DNA of 64,000 nt, taken from positions 67,947-131,946 of the forward strand of contig NZ_MWLL01000191.1 of NCBI RefSeq assembly GCF_002198675.1, given 5' to 3'. The position numbers were made by a program, and so were the translations under genes. Below are positions 26,380 through 34,130 of this stretch, one piece after another. Numbering within the stretch: the stretch's first letter is position 1; the number at the start of each line of letters is the position of its first letter. The stretch is from Kineosporia sp. R_H_3. GTDB taxonomy: Bacteria > Actinomycetota > Actinomycetes > Actinomycetales > Kineosporiaceae. The notes under the pieces were generated by a model. The model did not search any database. It had not been told where the DNA came from and worked only from the letters and a program-made list of their open reading frames with translations.

Positions 26380-26649
26380 GTGAGCGAGGCGGACAACACG
26401 TGGCGGGTCACGGTCGACGGCCGGGAGCGCGAGATCGAGGTGACCCACAGCACGATGACCGGCAAGGTCGTCGTCTCGGTCGACGGCGTGCCGACGAGGA
26501 CGGGCCGGCTCATCCTGTTGCGGCAGGAACTGCCCGTGCCACTGGGCGAGCATCAGGGGCAGGTCAGCGTGGCCTTCGCCTACGCAGGGTTCGGGGCGCG
26601 CAGCGCGCTGCACGTCGACGGCCGGTACGTCGAGCCGCTGCGCCGTTGA
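26380..26649 (+). CDS. Small FAIM1-like beta-strand protein
   Basis: 89 aa, no signal or membrane segment. WRVTVDGREREIEVTHSTMTGKVVVSVDG, then a hydrophobic strand pair, and a closing ALHVDGRYVEPL follow the strand and motif order of the FAIM1 half-domain (W-x-V, IE-x-x-H, GK-x-VV-x-VDG). The resemblance is by eye and unverified. GTG at 26380 is preceded by AGGAGG at good spacing, which fixes the start. It is a separate unit with its own GGATCGTCATG box, convergent with the SpoIIE-like gene. The role is unknown. Confidence 0.7.
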   Translation: MSEADNTWRVTVDGREREIEVTHSTMTGKVVVSVDGVPTRTGRLILLRQELPVPLGEHQGQVSVAFAYAGFGARSALHVDGRYVEPLRR

Positions 26650-26699
26650 GCCCGGGGCGGCGGCTCGTCGGCACAGGGCGGGCCGCCGCTCCCCGGCTC
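26648..26699. terminator. Imperfect long hairpin between convergent genes
   Basis: GAGCC-CGGGG-CGGCGGC on the left pairs with GCCGCCG-CTCCCC-GGCTC on the right with small bulges. It fills the 48 bp between the stops of the FAIM1-like gene and the SpoIIE-like gene, so it can serve as a terminator for both directions. Confidence 0.55.
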
Positions 26700-27204
26700 A
26701 GCCGGGCCGTGACGGGTCGTTCACGATGACGGCGAGCGACGGCTCGGCGGACCGGGTGTCCGCGAGGAGCGCGTCGATCGCGGCGACGACCTCGTCGGTC
26801 ACGCCGTCGCCGATCCGCTCCCCCAGCAGGCCCGTCACGGCCGCCATCGCCGCGGGCGCCTCCTGCAGCAGGTGGCAGGAGGCCACCACCGCGAGGTCGC
26901 CGGGCTCCACGAGAGCGGTCGCGGCGCCGTGCCCGGTGTCCGGCACGAGGGCGCGGGTCCCGGACGCCCTCAGGTGGACGACCGGTGGTGCGCAACGGCA
27001 CCACACGTTGAGCGTGCCGTCGGTCAGCAGCTCGACCGCCGTCCCACCGCCGACCTCGCTCCGGTACAGGACGCCGCCGGTGTACCGGAAGGCGTCGGCG
27101 GCCACCCGTGGGGCGCCCCACAGGTGCACGGTCCACGGGGCCGGCAGCCGACGGACCACGTGCCGGGCACGACCGTCCGGCGGCGCCGTCGCGACGGCGC
27201 TCAC
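26698..27204 (-). CDS. Degenerate SpoIIE/PP2C-like domain protein
   Basis: 168 aa. The second half, APPVVHLRASGTRALVPD, VEPGDLAVVASCHLL and the helix DEVVAAIDALLAD, follows the late part of a PP2C-type SpoIIE domain (the pattern PPxLLRxDG ... LxPGDxLLLYTDGL). The TDG aspartate and the terminal DD metal ligands are missing, so catalysis is doubtful. GTG at 27204 overlaps the stop of the STAS gene, giving a two-gene unit reminiscent of a partner-switch module. Identification is tentative. Confidence 0.5.
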   Translation of the reverse strand: MSAVATAPPDGRARHVVRRLPAPWTVHLWGAPRVAADAFRYTGGVLYRSEVGGGTAVELLTDGTLNVWCRCAPPVVHLRASGTRALVPDTGHGAATALVEPGDLAVVASCHLLQEAPAAMAAVTGLLGERIGDGVTDEVVAAIDALLADTRSAEPSLAVIVNDPSRPG

Positions 27205-27554
27205 GCCGGGACCCCGGCCGGGACCGGCCCGGACGGCGTCATCCGTTCGATGGCGAACACCTCGGCCAGACCCGACGTGCGCAGCATGCGGAGCACGCCG
27301 GACGACGGCGCGCGCAGGGTGACCGTGCCGCCGCGAACGCGGCAGAAGCGTTTGGCGCGCAGCAGAACGGCGACCGCGGGCGACGACAACCGACCCAGGC
27401 CCGAGACGTCGACCGTCAGGGACCTGGCACCGCACAGGACGTGGTCGGCGAGGTGCCAGCGCAGGTCGGCCAGCCCGGACGGCAGGTCCTCGTCGCCGAG
27501 CCGCACCACGACCTCCTGGTCGTGCCGGGCCAGAACGACGACTCCCGCAGTCAT
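27201..27554 (-). CDS. STAS-domain protein (anti-sigma antagonist-like)
   Basis: 117 aa single STAS domain: VVVRLGDEDLPSGLADLRWHL, SLTVDVSGLGRLSSPAVAVLLRAKRFCRVRGGTVTLRAPSSGVLRMLRTSGLAEVF. The SSPAVAVLL segment is where the phosphorylatable serine of SpoIIAA-like proteins normally lies (pattern LSSxAVxxLL). ATG at 27554 follows an AAGGGG ribosome site. It is translationally coupled to the SpoIIE-like gene. No cognate anti-sigma kinase is nearby. Confidence 0.8.
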   Translation of the reverse strand: MTAGVVVLARHDQEVVVRLGDEDLPSGLADLRWHLADHVLCGARSLTVDVSGLGRLSSPAVAVLLRAKRFCRVRGGTVTLRAPSSGVLRMLRTSGLAEVFAIERMTPSGPVPAGVPA

Positions 27555-27617
27555 GAGCAGCGCCCCTTTCGACCGGCCTGCGCCGGCCCCTCGCGTCGTC
27601 CCGACTGTGCCGCGCCG

Positions 27618-27629
27618 GCATGACGATCC
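27618..27629 (-). promoter_or_regulatory. GGATCGTCATGC box, copy 3 (minus strand)
   Basis: The full 12-mer GGATCGTCATGC of copy 1, read on the minus strand, 64 bases upstream of the STAS-protein start at 27554 and inside the divergent region shared with the response-regulator gene. Confidence 0.45.
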
Positions 27630-27719
27630 CCCGGTCGAGGACTTTGCGGTTCCATGACGAAACGTGGCAAGCGGCCACGACGAGCCGCCGGAACGCCGGA
27701 TCCGGGTGAGGATCAGGGC

Positions 27720-28424
27720 ATGCCTTCCCGCGTCCTGGTCGTCGAGGACGACGATGCGATCCGGATCGGTCTGCGGCTGGCCCTCGAGGACGAGGGGTAC
27801 GCCGTGGACGACGCTGCGTCGGCCGAGGACGGCCTGCTCGCCGTCCGGCGTGACCCGCCGGACGTCATGGTCGTCGACCTCATGCTCGGCGGCATGGACG
27901 GGTTCGACTTCATCCGGTCCGCACGGGTTTCGTGCGGCGCTCCCGTCATCGTCGTCAGCGCTCGTGCGGACACCCACGACATCGTCGCCGCGCTCGAGGT
28001 CGGCGCGGACGACTACGTCACCAAACCGTTCGAGATCAAGGAGCTCAGCGCCCGCCTGCGCGCACTGCGTCGCCGGTCGGCGTCGGCGCCGGCGGGCGAT
28101 GAGCGTCGGCCGCCGCTCGTGCTCGACGGGGCAGAACCCGCGCTGGTGCTCGACGTCGACGCCGCGACGCTGCACCGGGGTGCGGAACCGGTCGGGCTCA
28201 CGGTGACCGAGCTGCGGCTGCTCTGCGAGCTGGCCGCGGTGCCGGGCCGGGTGCTCAGCCGCCAGCAGCTGCTGGAACGGGTGTGGGACCGCGGGTTCTT
28301 CGGGGACGAGCGCATCGTGGACGTCCACGTGCGGCGGCTGCGGACGAAGGTCGAGATCGACCCGTCCGCCCCGCGGACCGTCGTCACCGTCCGCGGGCTC
28401 GGTTACCGGCTGGACCTGTCGTGA
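27720..28424 (+). CDS. OmpR-family response regulator
   Basis: 234 aa. Receiver domain 1-115 with acidic pocket EDDD (9-12), phospho-acceptor D53 in VVDLML, and K102 in TKPFE; then a winged-helix DNA-binding domain from about 135 ending VVTVRGLGYRLDLS. ATG 27720 is chosen (GAGGATC upstream) over an in-frame start at 27654 that would add a basic leader. It is followed 31 bp later by its histidine kinase and then a GerMN lipoprotein, the same order as mtrA-mtrB-lpqB. Confidence 0.92.
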   Translation: MPSRVLVVEDDDAIRIGLRLALEDEGYAVDDAASAEDGLLAVRRDPPDVMVVDLMLGGMDGFDFIRSARVSCGAPVIVVSARADTHDIVAALEVGADDYVTKPFEIKELSARLRALRRRSASAPAGDERRPPLVLDGAEPALVLDVDAATLHRGAEPVGLTVTELRLLCELAAVPGRVLSRQQLLERVWDRGFFGDERIVDVHVRRLRTKVEIDPSAPRTVVTVRGLGYRLDLS

Positions 28425-28455
28425 GGGGACGGACAACGGTGCCGGACGGCCCGCG

Positions 28456-29865
28456 GTGAGGTACCTCGCCGACGTGCAGGCCTTCTCCCGAGGACCGCGA
28501 TCCCGGCGCCGGGCAGGGCTGCGGCGCCGGCTCGTCGTCGCGGTCACCACGGGCTCGGTGCTCCTCGCCACGTTCCTGGGCACCGGGACGTTCGTGCTGG
28601 CCCGCGGGTACCTGCTGGACCTCCGTGAACGGTCGGCGACCCGGGCGACGCTCGCGGACGCGGTGGTGGTCCGCGAAGGACTGCGGACGGCGGGCCGGCC
28701 CGTCAGCGAGGTCCTCGGATCGCTGTCCGCCGAGTCGTCGACGGTCGTCGCACTGCGCCGCGACGGCGCCTGGTACGGCTCCGCCCTCTCCGGCTCGGCA
28801 CAGGATCTCCCGTCCGACGTCCTCGACGCCGTCCGCGACGGTCACGTCGTGCACGCGTGGACCTCGCTCGACGGTCGACCGGCCGTCGTCGTCGGCGTCC
28901 CGCTGCCCGCGGTCGGCGGCGAGCTGTTCGAGATCCGCGCCGCCGACGAGCTGTCCCAGACGCTGACGACCCTGCGGACCGTGCTCCTCGCGCTCACCCT
29001 GCTCACCGCCGCCGTCGCCCTGGCAGCGGGGCGCCGCCTCGCCGACGTCGTCATGGGCCCTCTCCACGAGGTCGGCTCAGCGGCCGGCCGGATCGCCGCC
29101 GGAGACCTCGGGACCCGGCTCGCCCCCACCGACGACCCCGACCTGAGCGCCATCGTCGGGTCGTTCAACGCCATGGTCGACACCCTCGACGAACGCCTGG
29201 CCCGGGACGCCCGGTTCGCGGCCGACGTGAGTCACGAGCTCCGGACACCGCTCACCGCCCTCGTGACCAGCGTCGAGGTGCTCCGGGGCCGGGCGTCCGC
29301 GATGCCGCCCGGCAACGAGCGGCTCCTCGACGTCCTCGCGACGGGTCTCGCGCGCCTGCGCCGGCTCCTCGAGGACCTCATCGAGCTCGCGCGCGCCGAG
29401 GCGGTCCCTGACGACACATCCTGGAAGGTGACCGACCTGCGCGAGCTCGTCCGGCACACGCTCACGGACAGCGGACGCGACCCGGACCTGCTCACGCCCG
29501 GACCTGCCGTCACCGTCCGCGCCGAGCCGAGAATGCTCCGCCGGGCGGTGGTCAACCTCGTGGAGAACGCCGACGCTCACGCCGGCGGCGTGACCCGCGT
29601 CGTCGTGCACACGTCCACGGACGACGCGCTCGTGCACGTCGACGACGCCGGGCCGGGTGTCCCCTGGCCGGACCGCGAGCTCATCTTCGAACGGTTCGCC
29701 CGCGCCGGACGGCGGACCCCGACGTCCGGGTCCGGGCTCGGTCTGAGCCTCGTCCGGCAGATCGCCCGGGCGCACGGCGGTGACGTCTGGTGCTCCGACA
29801 CCGACGCCGGCGGCGCCCGGTTCACGATCCGCTTGCCGAGGACCACCGCCGGAGCCGACCGGTGA
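28456..29865 (+). CDS. Sensor histidine kinase
   Basis: 469 aa. Membrane helices at about 24-48 and 175-192 enclose an extracellular sensor loop; HAMP at about 193-245; phospho-acceptor H260 in ADVSHELRTPLTAL; ATPase boxes NLVENADAHA, VDDAGPGV and GSGLGLSLV. It autophosphorylates and should activate the OmpR-type regulator encoded just upstream. The GTG start follows a weak purine stretch. The stop overlaps the GTG of the lipoprotein gene, so the three genes form an operon. Confidence 0.92.
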   Translation: MRYLADVQAFSRGPRSRRRAGLRRRLVVAVTTGSVLLATFLGTGTFVLARGYLLDLRERSATRATLADAVVVREGLRTAGRPVSEVLGSLSAESSTVVALRRDGAWYGSALSGSAQDLPSDVLDAVRDGHVVHAWTSLDGRPAVVVGVPLPAVGGELFEIRAADELSQTLTTLRTVLLALTLLTAAVALAAGRRLADVVMGPLHEVGSAAGRIAAGDLGTRLAPTDDPDLSAIVGSFNAMVDTLDERLARDARFAADVSHELRTPLTALVTSVEVLRGRASAMPPGNERLLDVLATGLARLRRLLEDLIELARAEAVPDDTSWKVTDLRELVRHTLTDSGRDPDLLTPGPAVTVRAEPRMLRRAVVNLVENADAHAGGVTRVVVHTSTDDALVHVDDAGPGVPWPDRELIFERFARAGRRTPTSGSGLGLSLVRQIARAHGGDVWCSDTDAGGARFTIRLPRTTAGADR

Positions 29866-30539
29866 CCCGCCCGCTGCGGGCGCTCGGAGCCCTGCTCATG
29901 GTGCTGCTCGTCGCCGGGGTCTGCGGCTGCGGCGCCCCACGCTCGGGTCGGCTGACGGTCGTCGATCCCACCGCGCTGCCCTACGGCCTGGCCACGACAC
30001 CACCGACGTCGACCGGCACCGAGCCGCCGGCCACCCTCCGGTCCGGCAGGGGGCCGCAGGTGTTCTTCGTCGACGGGACGACGCAGCTGCGCCCCGTCGA
30101 CGTCGACGTCACCGGACTGGCCGCCCCCGAGGCGCTGCAGCGTCTGCTCGGAGTGCTCGTGCAGGGACCCACAGCAGCACAGCGGGACTCCGGGCTCGCC
30201 ACGGTCTTCCCGCCAGGGACGTCCCTGGAGCTCACCCGCCTCGACCGCGGGACCGCCACCGTCCGGGTGCAGCTCGCCGTCAGTCCGCCGGCGCCGGACG
30301 CGCTACCGCTCGCTGCCGGCCAGATAATCCTCACCGCGACGTCGGTCCCCGGCGTCGAACAGGTCGTTCTGCTCGACGACAGCGGGCCGGTCCCCGCTCC
30401 GCTGCCGGGCGGCCGTCTCGCGGACGGGCCGGTCGGCGCGAGCGCCTACCGCTCCCTGCTCACGACAGCGGCACCGGCGCCGGGTCGCCACGAAACCCGC
30501 ACGACGTGTGCCGCCCGACAGGGGACGATGACCTGCTGA
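29862..30539 (+). CDS. GerMN-domain lipoprotein (LpqB-like accessory)
   Basis: 225 aa. A signal helix (ALGALLMVLLVAGVCGC) ends in a lipobox-like cysteine, giving an extracytoplasmic lipoprotein. The middle part, PQVFFVDGTTQLRPVDVDVTG ... LLGVLVQGPTAAQRDSGLATVFPPGT ... ATVRVQL, is a GerMN domain. GTG 29862 overlaps the kinase stop. In the MtrAB-LpqB system the lipoprotein modulates the kinase; a similar role is inferred here. It lacks the C-terminal propeller of LpqB, so it is only a partial analogue. Confidence 0.82.
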   Translation: MTRPLRALGALLMVLLVAGVCGCGAPRSGRLTVVDPTALPYGLATTPPTSTGTEPPATLRSGRGPQVFFVDGTTQLRPVDVDVTGLAAPEALQRLLGVLVQGPTAAQRDSGLATVFPPGTSLELTRLDRGTATVRVQLAVSPPAPDALPLAAGQIILTATSVPGVEQVVLLDDSGPVPAPLPGGRLADGPVGASAYRSLLTTAAPAPGRHETRTTCAARQGTMTC

Positions 30540-30561
30540 CCCTCGCCCGGAGGAGGCCACG

Positions 30562-31110
30562 ATGGACGGAGCCGCACACACGGACGGCGCACTGCTCCGC
30601 CGGGGTCCCGCGGCAGGGCCCGACCCGGTGCGCATCGTCACCTGGACCGGTGACCGGACGCCGCTGAGGCCGCTGTTCGAGCTGGCCGAGGACTCGCCGG
30701 AGCAGCTCGACTCCTACATCGATGCCGGCATGGTGCTCGTCGCCTACGTCGCAGGCGAGCTCGTCGGCCACCTCCAGCTCGTCGACCTCCCGCTCCGTGA
30801 CCTCGCCCTCGCCGGCGAGGTCGAGGTGAAGAACATGGCCGTGGCGGCAACGCACCAAGGCCAAGGGATCGGCCGTCTGCTCGTCGCAGACGCCGTCCGG
30901 CGCGCGACGGCAGCAGGGCTGTACCGCATCCTCGTCGCCACCGCCGCCGCGGACATCGGCAACCTGCGCTTCTACCAGCGTCAGGGCTTCCGGATGCTCT
31001 CGGTGGAACGAGATGCCTTCACACCAGCCACCGGTTACCCGGGCCCGACGGACATCGACGGGATCCCGTTGCGCGACAGGGTCTGGCTGGACCGCGGCCT
31101 CCGATCGTGA
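30562..31110 (+). CDS. GNAT-family N-acetyltransferase
   Basis: 182 aa. Acetyl-CoA site VEVKNMAVAATHQGQGIGRLLVADAVRRA fits the Q/R-x-x-G-x-G/A motif A; motif B region NLRFYQRQGFRML follows at about 133-146. The substrate cannot be told. ATG 30562 is preceded by GGAGGAGG. It follows the two-component operon by 22 bp and may share its transcript. Confidence 0.85.
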   Translation: MDGAAHTDGALLRRGPAAGPDPVRIVTWTGDRTPLRPLFELAEDSPEQLDSYIDAGMVLVAYVAGELVGHLQLVDLPLRDLALAGEVEVKNMAVAATHQGQGIGRLLVADAVRRATAAGLYRILVATAAADIGNLRFYQRQGFRMLSVERDAFTPATGYPGPTDIDGIPLRDRVWLDRGLRS

Positions 31111-31688
31111 CCCGGTCTCGCCCGATGGCGTCGTCGCGCGATCGGCCGGCCGATGCAACAGACCTGCGGGCGCTCGCACGATCACATGGCTTACGCCTCG
31201 TACACCCCGGACCCTGTCGACGACCGGCGTGGCTGCGACCAGCTCCTGCTGAAGCCATCGCGACGTTCGCGCCCGCCCCCACGGCCCGGCCGCCGTTCGC
31301 GACGGTCTCGGCTGCCAGCGTGACCGACCCTGGGCAGCCTTCGACCGGTCCTCGCGCCATGCTGACTCCCGGGGCGCGACTGTCGTCACCTCGGCGATCT
31401 CGGCCACGTCAACACCGCCAGTGGGCACGGGCCGCGGAGGCACGGCCTCGAACTGGTCGAGCGCGTCCGGTGAACCTGACCACCCGGCTCGTCCGTCACG
31501 TCCTCGGCGCCACCACGCCCCCGGTCTCTTCGGCCCGTGGGTGCCGCATCTCGAACGCCCTCGAGCCGCACGCGATCATCTCCGCCGGGCACCACCCCTG
31601 TTCGGCTGCTTGCACCGGCTCCTTCGGTGAGACGACCGTCACCCTCGGCCGGGGTAAGACCGGGGTGGGCGGACGACGCGAACAAGGC
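31111..31688. other. 578-bp gap, probably decayed coding sequence
   Basis: No frame gives a convincing protein. One plus-strand reading around 31377-31471 gives GDLGHVNTASGHGPRRHGLELVERV before a stop, which resembles the C-terminal ATP-lid of an anti-sigma/HATPase domain. That suggests a lost gene, but the match is weak. No clear hairpin or operator seen. Confidence 0.35.
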
Positions 31689-32375
31689 ATGAATGTCGAG
31701 CAGCTGTGGCGCTACCCGGTGAAATCGATGCGCGGAGAGTCGTTGTCACAGGCCAGGATCGAGGCCGACGGGATCGTCGGCGACCGGCTCGTGCACGTCG
31801 AGGACGACCGCGGGCTCGTCACCGCGCGCAGGCACCGTGCGCTCCTCGGTCTCGCCGCGACCACAGGCCCGGACGGGACCGTCCTGGTCGACGGTTTCCC
31901 GTGGCACACCTCGCAGGTGGCGGACCTGGTCCGGGCGGCGGGCGGTCCGGACGCGCGGCTCGTGGCGTTCGACGGGCCGGAGCGGTTCGACGTGCTCCCG
32001 TTGCTCGTCGCCACCGACGGTGCCGTGTCCGCCTTCGGGCGGGACGGTCGCCGGCTGCGGCCCAACATCGTGGTGGGCGGCGTCGAGGGTCTGGCCGAAC
32101 GCACCTGGGAGGGCCGCGTGATGGCGATCGGACCGGTGCTCGTGCAGCTGCACTCGTTGCGCCAGCGATGCGTGATGACGACGTTCGACCCGGACACCCT
32201 CACCCGCGACGGCGAGGTGCTTCGCGACATCCACCGCCGGTTCGGCGGGACGCTCGCACTGGACACCGCGGTCCTCGTGCCCGGCACCGTCAGCGTCGGG
32301 GACCCGGTCCGGCTCCTGACCCCGGCCGAGGTCTCCGAGGTCGCCGGGGTTCTCGACGGACGCACGGCGGGGTGA
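31689..32375 (+). CDS. MOSC-domain protein
   Basis: 228 aa. Starts VEQLWRYPVKSMRGESL, the MOSC N-terminal beta-barrel mark, and continues with FGRDGRRLRPNIVV and a late QRCVMTTFDPDT, where the single cysteine is the expected sulfur/molybdenum ligand of MOSC domains. Related enzymes move sulfur to molybdenum cofactor or reduce N-hydroxylated compounds. ATG 31689 is the first start consistent with the family. Confidence 0.88.
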   Translation: MNVEQLWRYPVKSMRGESLSQARIEADGIVGDRLVHVEDDRGLVTARRHRALLGLAATTGPDGTVLVDGFPWHTSQVADLVRAAGGPDARLVAFDGPERFDVLPLLVATDGAVSAFGRDGRRLRPNIVVGGVEGLAERTWEGRVMAIGPVLVQLHSLRQRCVMTTFDPDTLTRDGEVLRDIHRRFGGTLALDTAVLVPGTVSVGDPVRLLTPAEVSEVAGVLDGRTAG

Positions 32376-32395
32376 CGCCCGCCATCCGGCGTCCG

Positions 32396-32668
32396 TCAGA
32401 CGGGGTCCGGGCCGGCGTCGCCGAACCGACCGGCGGACTCCAGCAGGCCCAGGTAGTCCTCGTGGCACGCCGGGCAGCGACGCAGGTGGACGGCCAGCCC
32501 CGGCAGCTCCTCGGCCGGGTCGCCGCCGGCGAGCTCGGACTCCACGTACAGGTGCAGGACCTCGAACCCGGCCGCGCACCCGGCGTCCACGACAGGCGCC
32601 GCGTCGTCGCCGTCCGACCGGTCCGGGTCGTCGCCGAGAAGACGCTCCAGCTGCGTCGGCCCGTTCAT
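32396..32668 (-). CDS. Zinc-finger anti-sigma-like protein
   Basis: 90 aa, soluble. The motif HLYVESELAGGDPAEELPGLAVHLRRCPACHEDYLGLL contains a late HLxxCxxC typical of zf-HC2/RsrA-like anti-sigma factors, together with an earlier cysteine at DAGCAAG. There is no membrane segment, so a cytosolic, possibly redox- or zinc-responsive partner is expected. ATG 32668 overlaps the sigma-factor stop (ATGA). Binding to that sigma factor is inferred from this arrangement. Confidence 0.72.
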   Translation of the reverse strand: MNGPTQLERLLGDDPDRSDGDDAAPVVDAGCAAGFEVLHLYVESELAGGDPAEELPGLAVHLRRCPACHEDYLGLLESAGRFGDAGPDPV

Positions 32669-33345
32669 GCCCTCTCCTCCGACCGTGCCGGCGCGACGTA
32701 CCCCGCTGCCGCCAGACTCGACCGCAGCCTGCGCCGGGCGTCGAACAGGACCTTGTACACCGCGTTGCGGTTCGAGCCCAGCTCCCGGGCGAACGCATCC
32801 ATCGGCACCCCGTTCAGCACGATCGCGACGAACACCCGCCGCTGCAGGTCGGTCAGGTCGTCCCGGATCGCCGCCCCGAGCGCGTCCCACAGCTCGCCGT
32901 GCTCGACGACGTCATGCGGCACCGGCGACCTCTCGTCGGGCAGCCGTTCCCAGCCGTCCTGGTCGAGGTCGGCCGGACGGTTGCGCCAGAAGTGCCGCCC
33001 CAGCTTCGAGGACACCTCCAGGACCACGAACCGGTACGCCCACGTCGTGAACCGGCTCTCCCCCCGGAAGTCGCCCACCTTGGCCTTGACCGCCATCAAG
33101 GCGTCGTCCGCGGCCTGCTGCGCGACGTCGTCCAGCTCCGGGCCCGACAGACCGAGCGACCCTGATCGGCGCGACACCTCGTGCCGGGCCACCCGCAGCA
33201 GCAGCGCGTGCAACCGGGCCACGCACTCCTGGTACCGGGCCCCGGTGGCCTGCAGGCCGTCCACCCACTCCTGCGAGACGACATCGCGCGGTGCGGCGCC
33301 GCTCGCGGCGGCAACCGACTGCTCGGCGCGCGGTTGTGCCTGCAC
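32665..33345 (-). CDS. ECF-type RNA polymerase sigma factor
   Basis: 226 aa. Region 2 lies at about 40-125: ELDDVAQQAADDALMAVKAKVGDFRGESRFTTWAYRFVVLEVSS contains the -10 recognition and melting segment. Region 4 spans about 165-215 with DLTDLQRRVFVAIVLNGVPMDAFARELGSNRNAVYKVLFDARRRLR. GTG 33345 has no ribosome site but lies six bases after TAGTGT (33357-33352), pointing to a leaderless mRNA. It is co-transcribed with a zinc-finger partner. The regulon is unknown. Confidence 0.88.
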   Translation of the reverse strand: MQAQPRAEQSVAAASGAAPRDVVSQEWVDGLQATGARYQECVARLHALLLRVARHEVSRRSGSLGLSGPELDDVAQQAADDALMAVKAKVGDFRGESRFTTWAYRFVVLEVSSKLGRHFWRNRPADLDQDGWERLPDERSPVPHDVVEHGELWDALGAAIRDDLTDLQRRVFVAIVLNGVPMDAFARELGSNRNAVYKVLFDARRRLRSSLAAAGYVAPARSEERA

Positions 33346-33351
33346 CCGGCG

Positions 33352-33357
33352 ACACTA
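33352..33357 (-). promoter_or_regulatory. Leaderless -10 box of the sigma-factor gene
   Basis: TAGTGT on the minus strand is followed by six bases and GTG 33345, with no ribosome site. Same geometry as several other starts in the window. Confidence 0.5.
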
Positions 33358-33426
33358 CCCCGCCCCGGATCACACCTGCCGGACCTGCCCCTGCCCCGAA
33401 CGGCGAGCCGGATGGACGATGGTCCG

Positions 33427-34005
33427 GTGACCAGCGGACCCGCGGACGCAGACATCCTCGCGCCGGACCTGCGCCTCCTGATCGTCGCCATCAACCCCGC
33501 GACCCGGTCCGCCGCCGTCGGCCATCCCTTCTCCTCACCCGGCAACCCGTTCTGGCGACTCCTGCACGCCTCCGGCCTGACGCCCCACGAGCTCGAGGCA
33601 TCACAGGCCCACCAGCTGCTCGACCACGGCATCGGGCTCACCTCGACCGTGCGGCGGGCGACCCGGACCGCCGCCGAGCTGCCCCTCCACGAGCTGCGCG
33701 CCGGAGCCACCCGGGTGGAGAACCTGGTCGACACGCACCGCCCGGAGACGGTGGCACTGCTCGGCCTGACGCTGTACCCGTTGTTCTTCGCCTCCCGGCC
33801 GGCACCCGGCCCCGGACCCAAGTCGGCGACCATCGCGGGATCCCGGGTGTTCGTCCTGCCCAACCCCAGCGGCCGCAACCGCGCCTACCCCGGCTTCGAC
33901 GCCAAACTGGTCTGGTACCAGGCACTGGCACGAACTCTCGGCCCGCCGGGTCCACCCCTACGCCGGTGGTCGCTTCCGACCGACGGCCCGATCCGAGGCA
34001 ACTGA
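33427..34005 (+). CDS. mug: Mismatch-specific uracil-DNA glycosylase (Mug family)
   Basis: 192 aa. Active-site motif LLIVAINPATRSAAVGHPFSSPGNPFWRLLHASGL matches Mug (the form GINPG...S...NPFWR), and the second loop VLPNPSGRNRAYP carries the NPSG-R motif. Such enzymes remove uracil or thymine mispaired with guanine. GTG 33427 lies six bases after GACGAT, a leaderless arrangement; the frame is open further upstream but runs into the divergent sigma gene. Confidence 0.87.
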   Translation: MTSGPADADILAPDLRLLIVAINPATRSAAVGHPFSSPGNPFWRLLHASGLTPHELEASQAHQLLDHGIGLTSTVRRATRTAAELPLHELRAGATRVENLVDTHRPETVALLGLTLYPLFFASRPAPGPGPKSATIAGSRVFVLPNPSGRNRAYPGFDAKLVWYQALARTLGPPGPPLRRWSLPTDGPIRGN

Positions 34006-34130
34006 ACCGTGTGCCCGGTGACCGGCCCCGCCACGAGGAGGACGACGCGGGACACGGGCGGACGGGGGACCGGTTCGGTGGCACCATGTTCGTCCGAGCG
34101 CGAACGGCATCCGTCGATGCGAGGTGGGCG

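Noticed and set aside
27654-27719. Upstream in-frame start that would add 22 residues to the response regulator
   Set aside because: The added residues are basic and unlike receiver domains, and the internal ATG has a better ribosome site and matches the family start.
30460-31443. Minus-strand frame spanning the GNAT gene and the following gap
   Set aside because: It overlaps a clear acetyltransferase completely and its part in the gap shows no recognisable fold.
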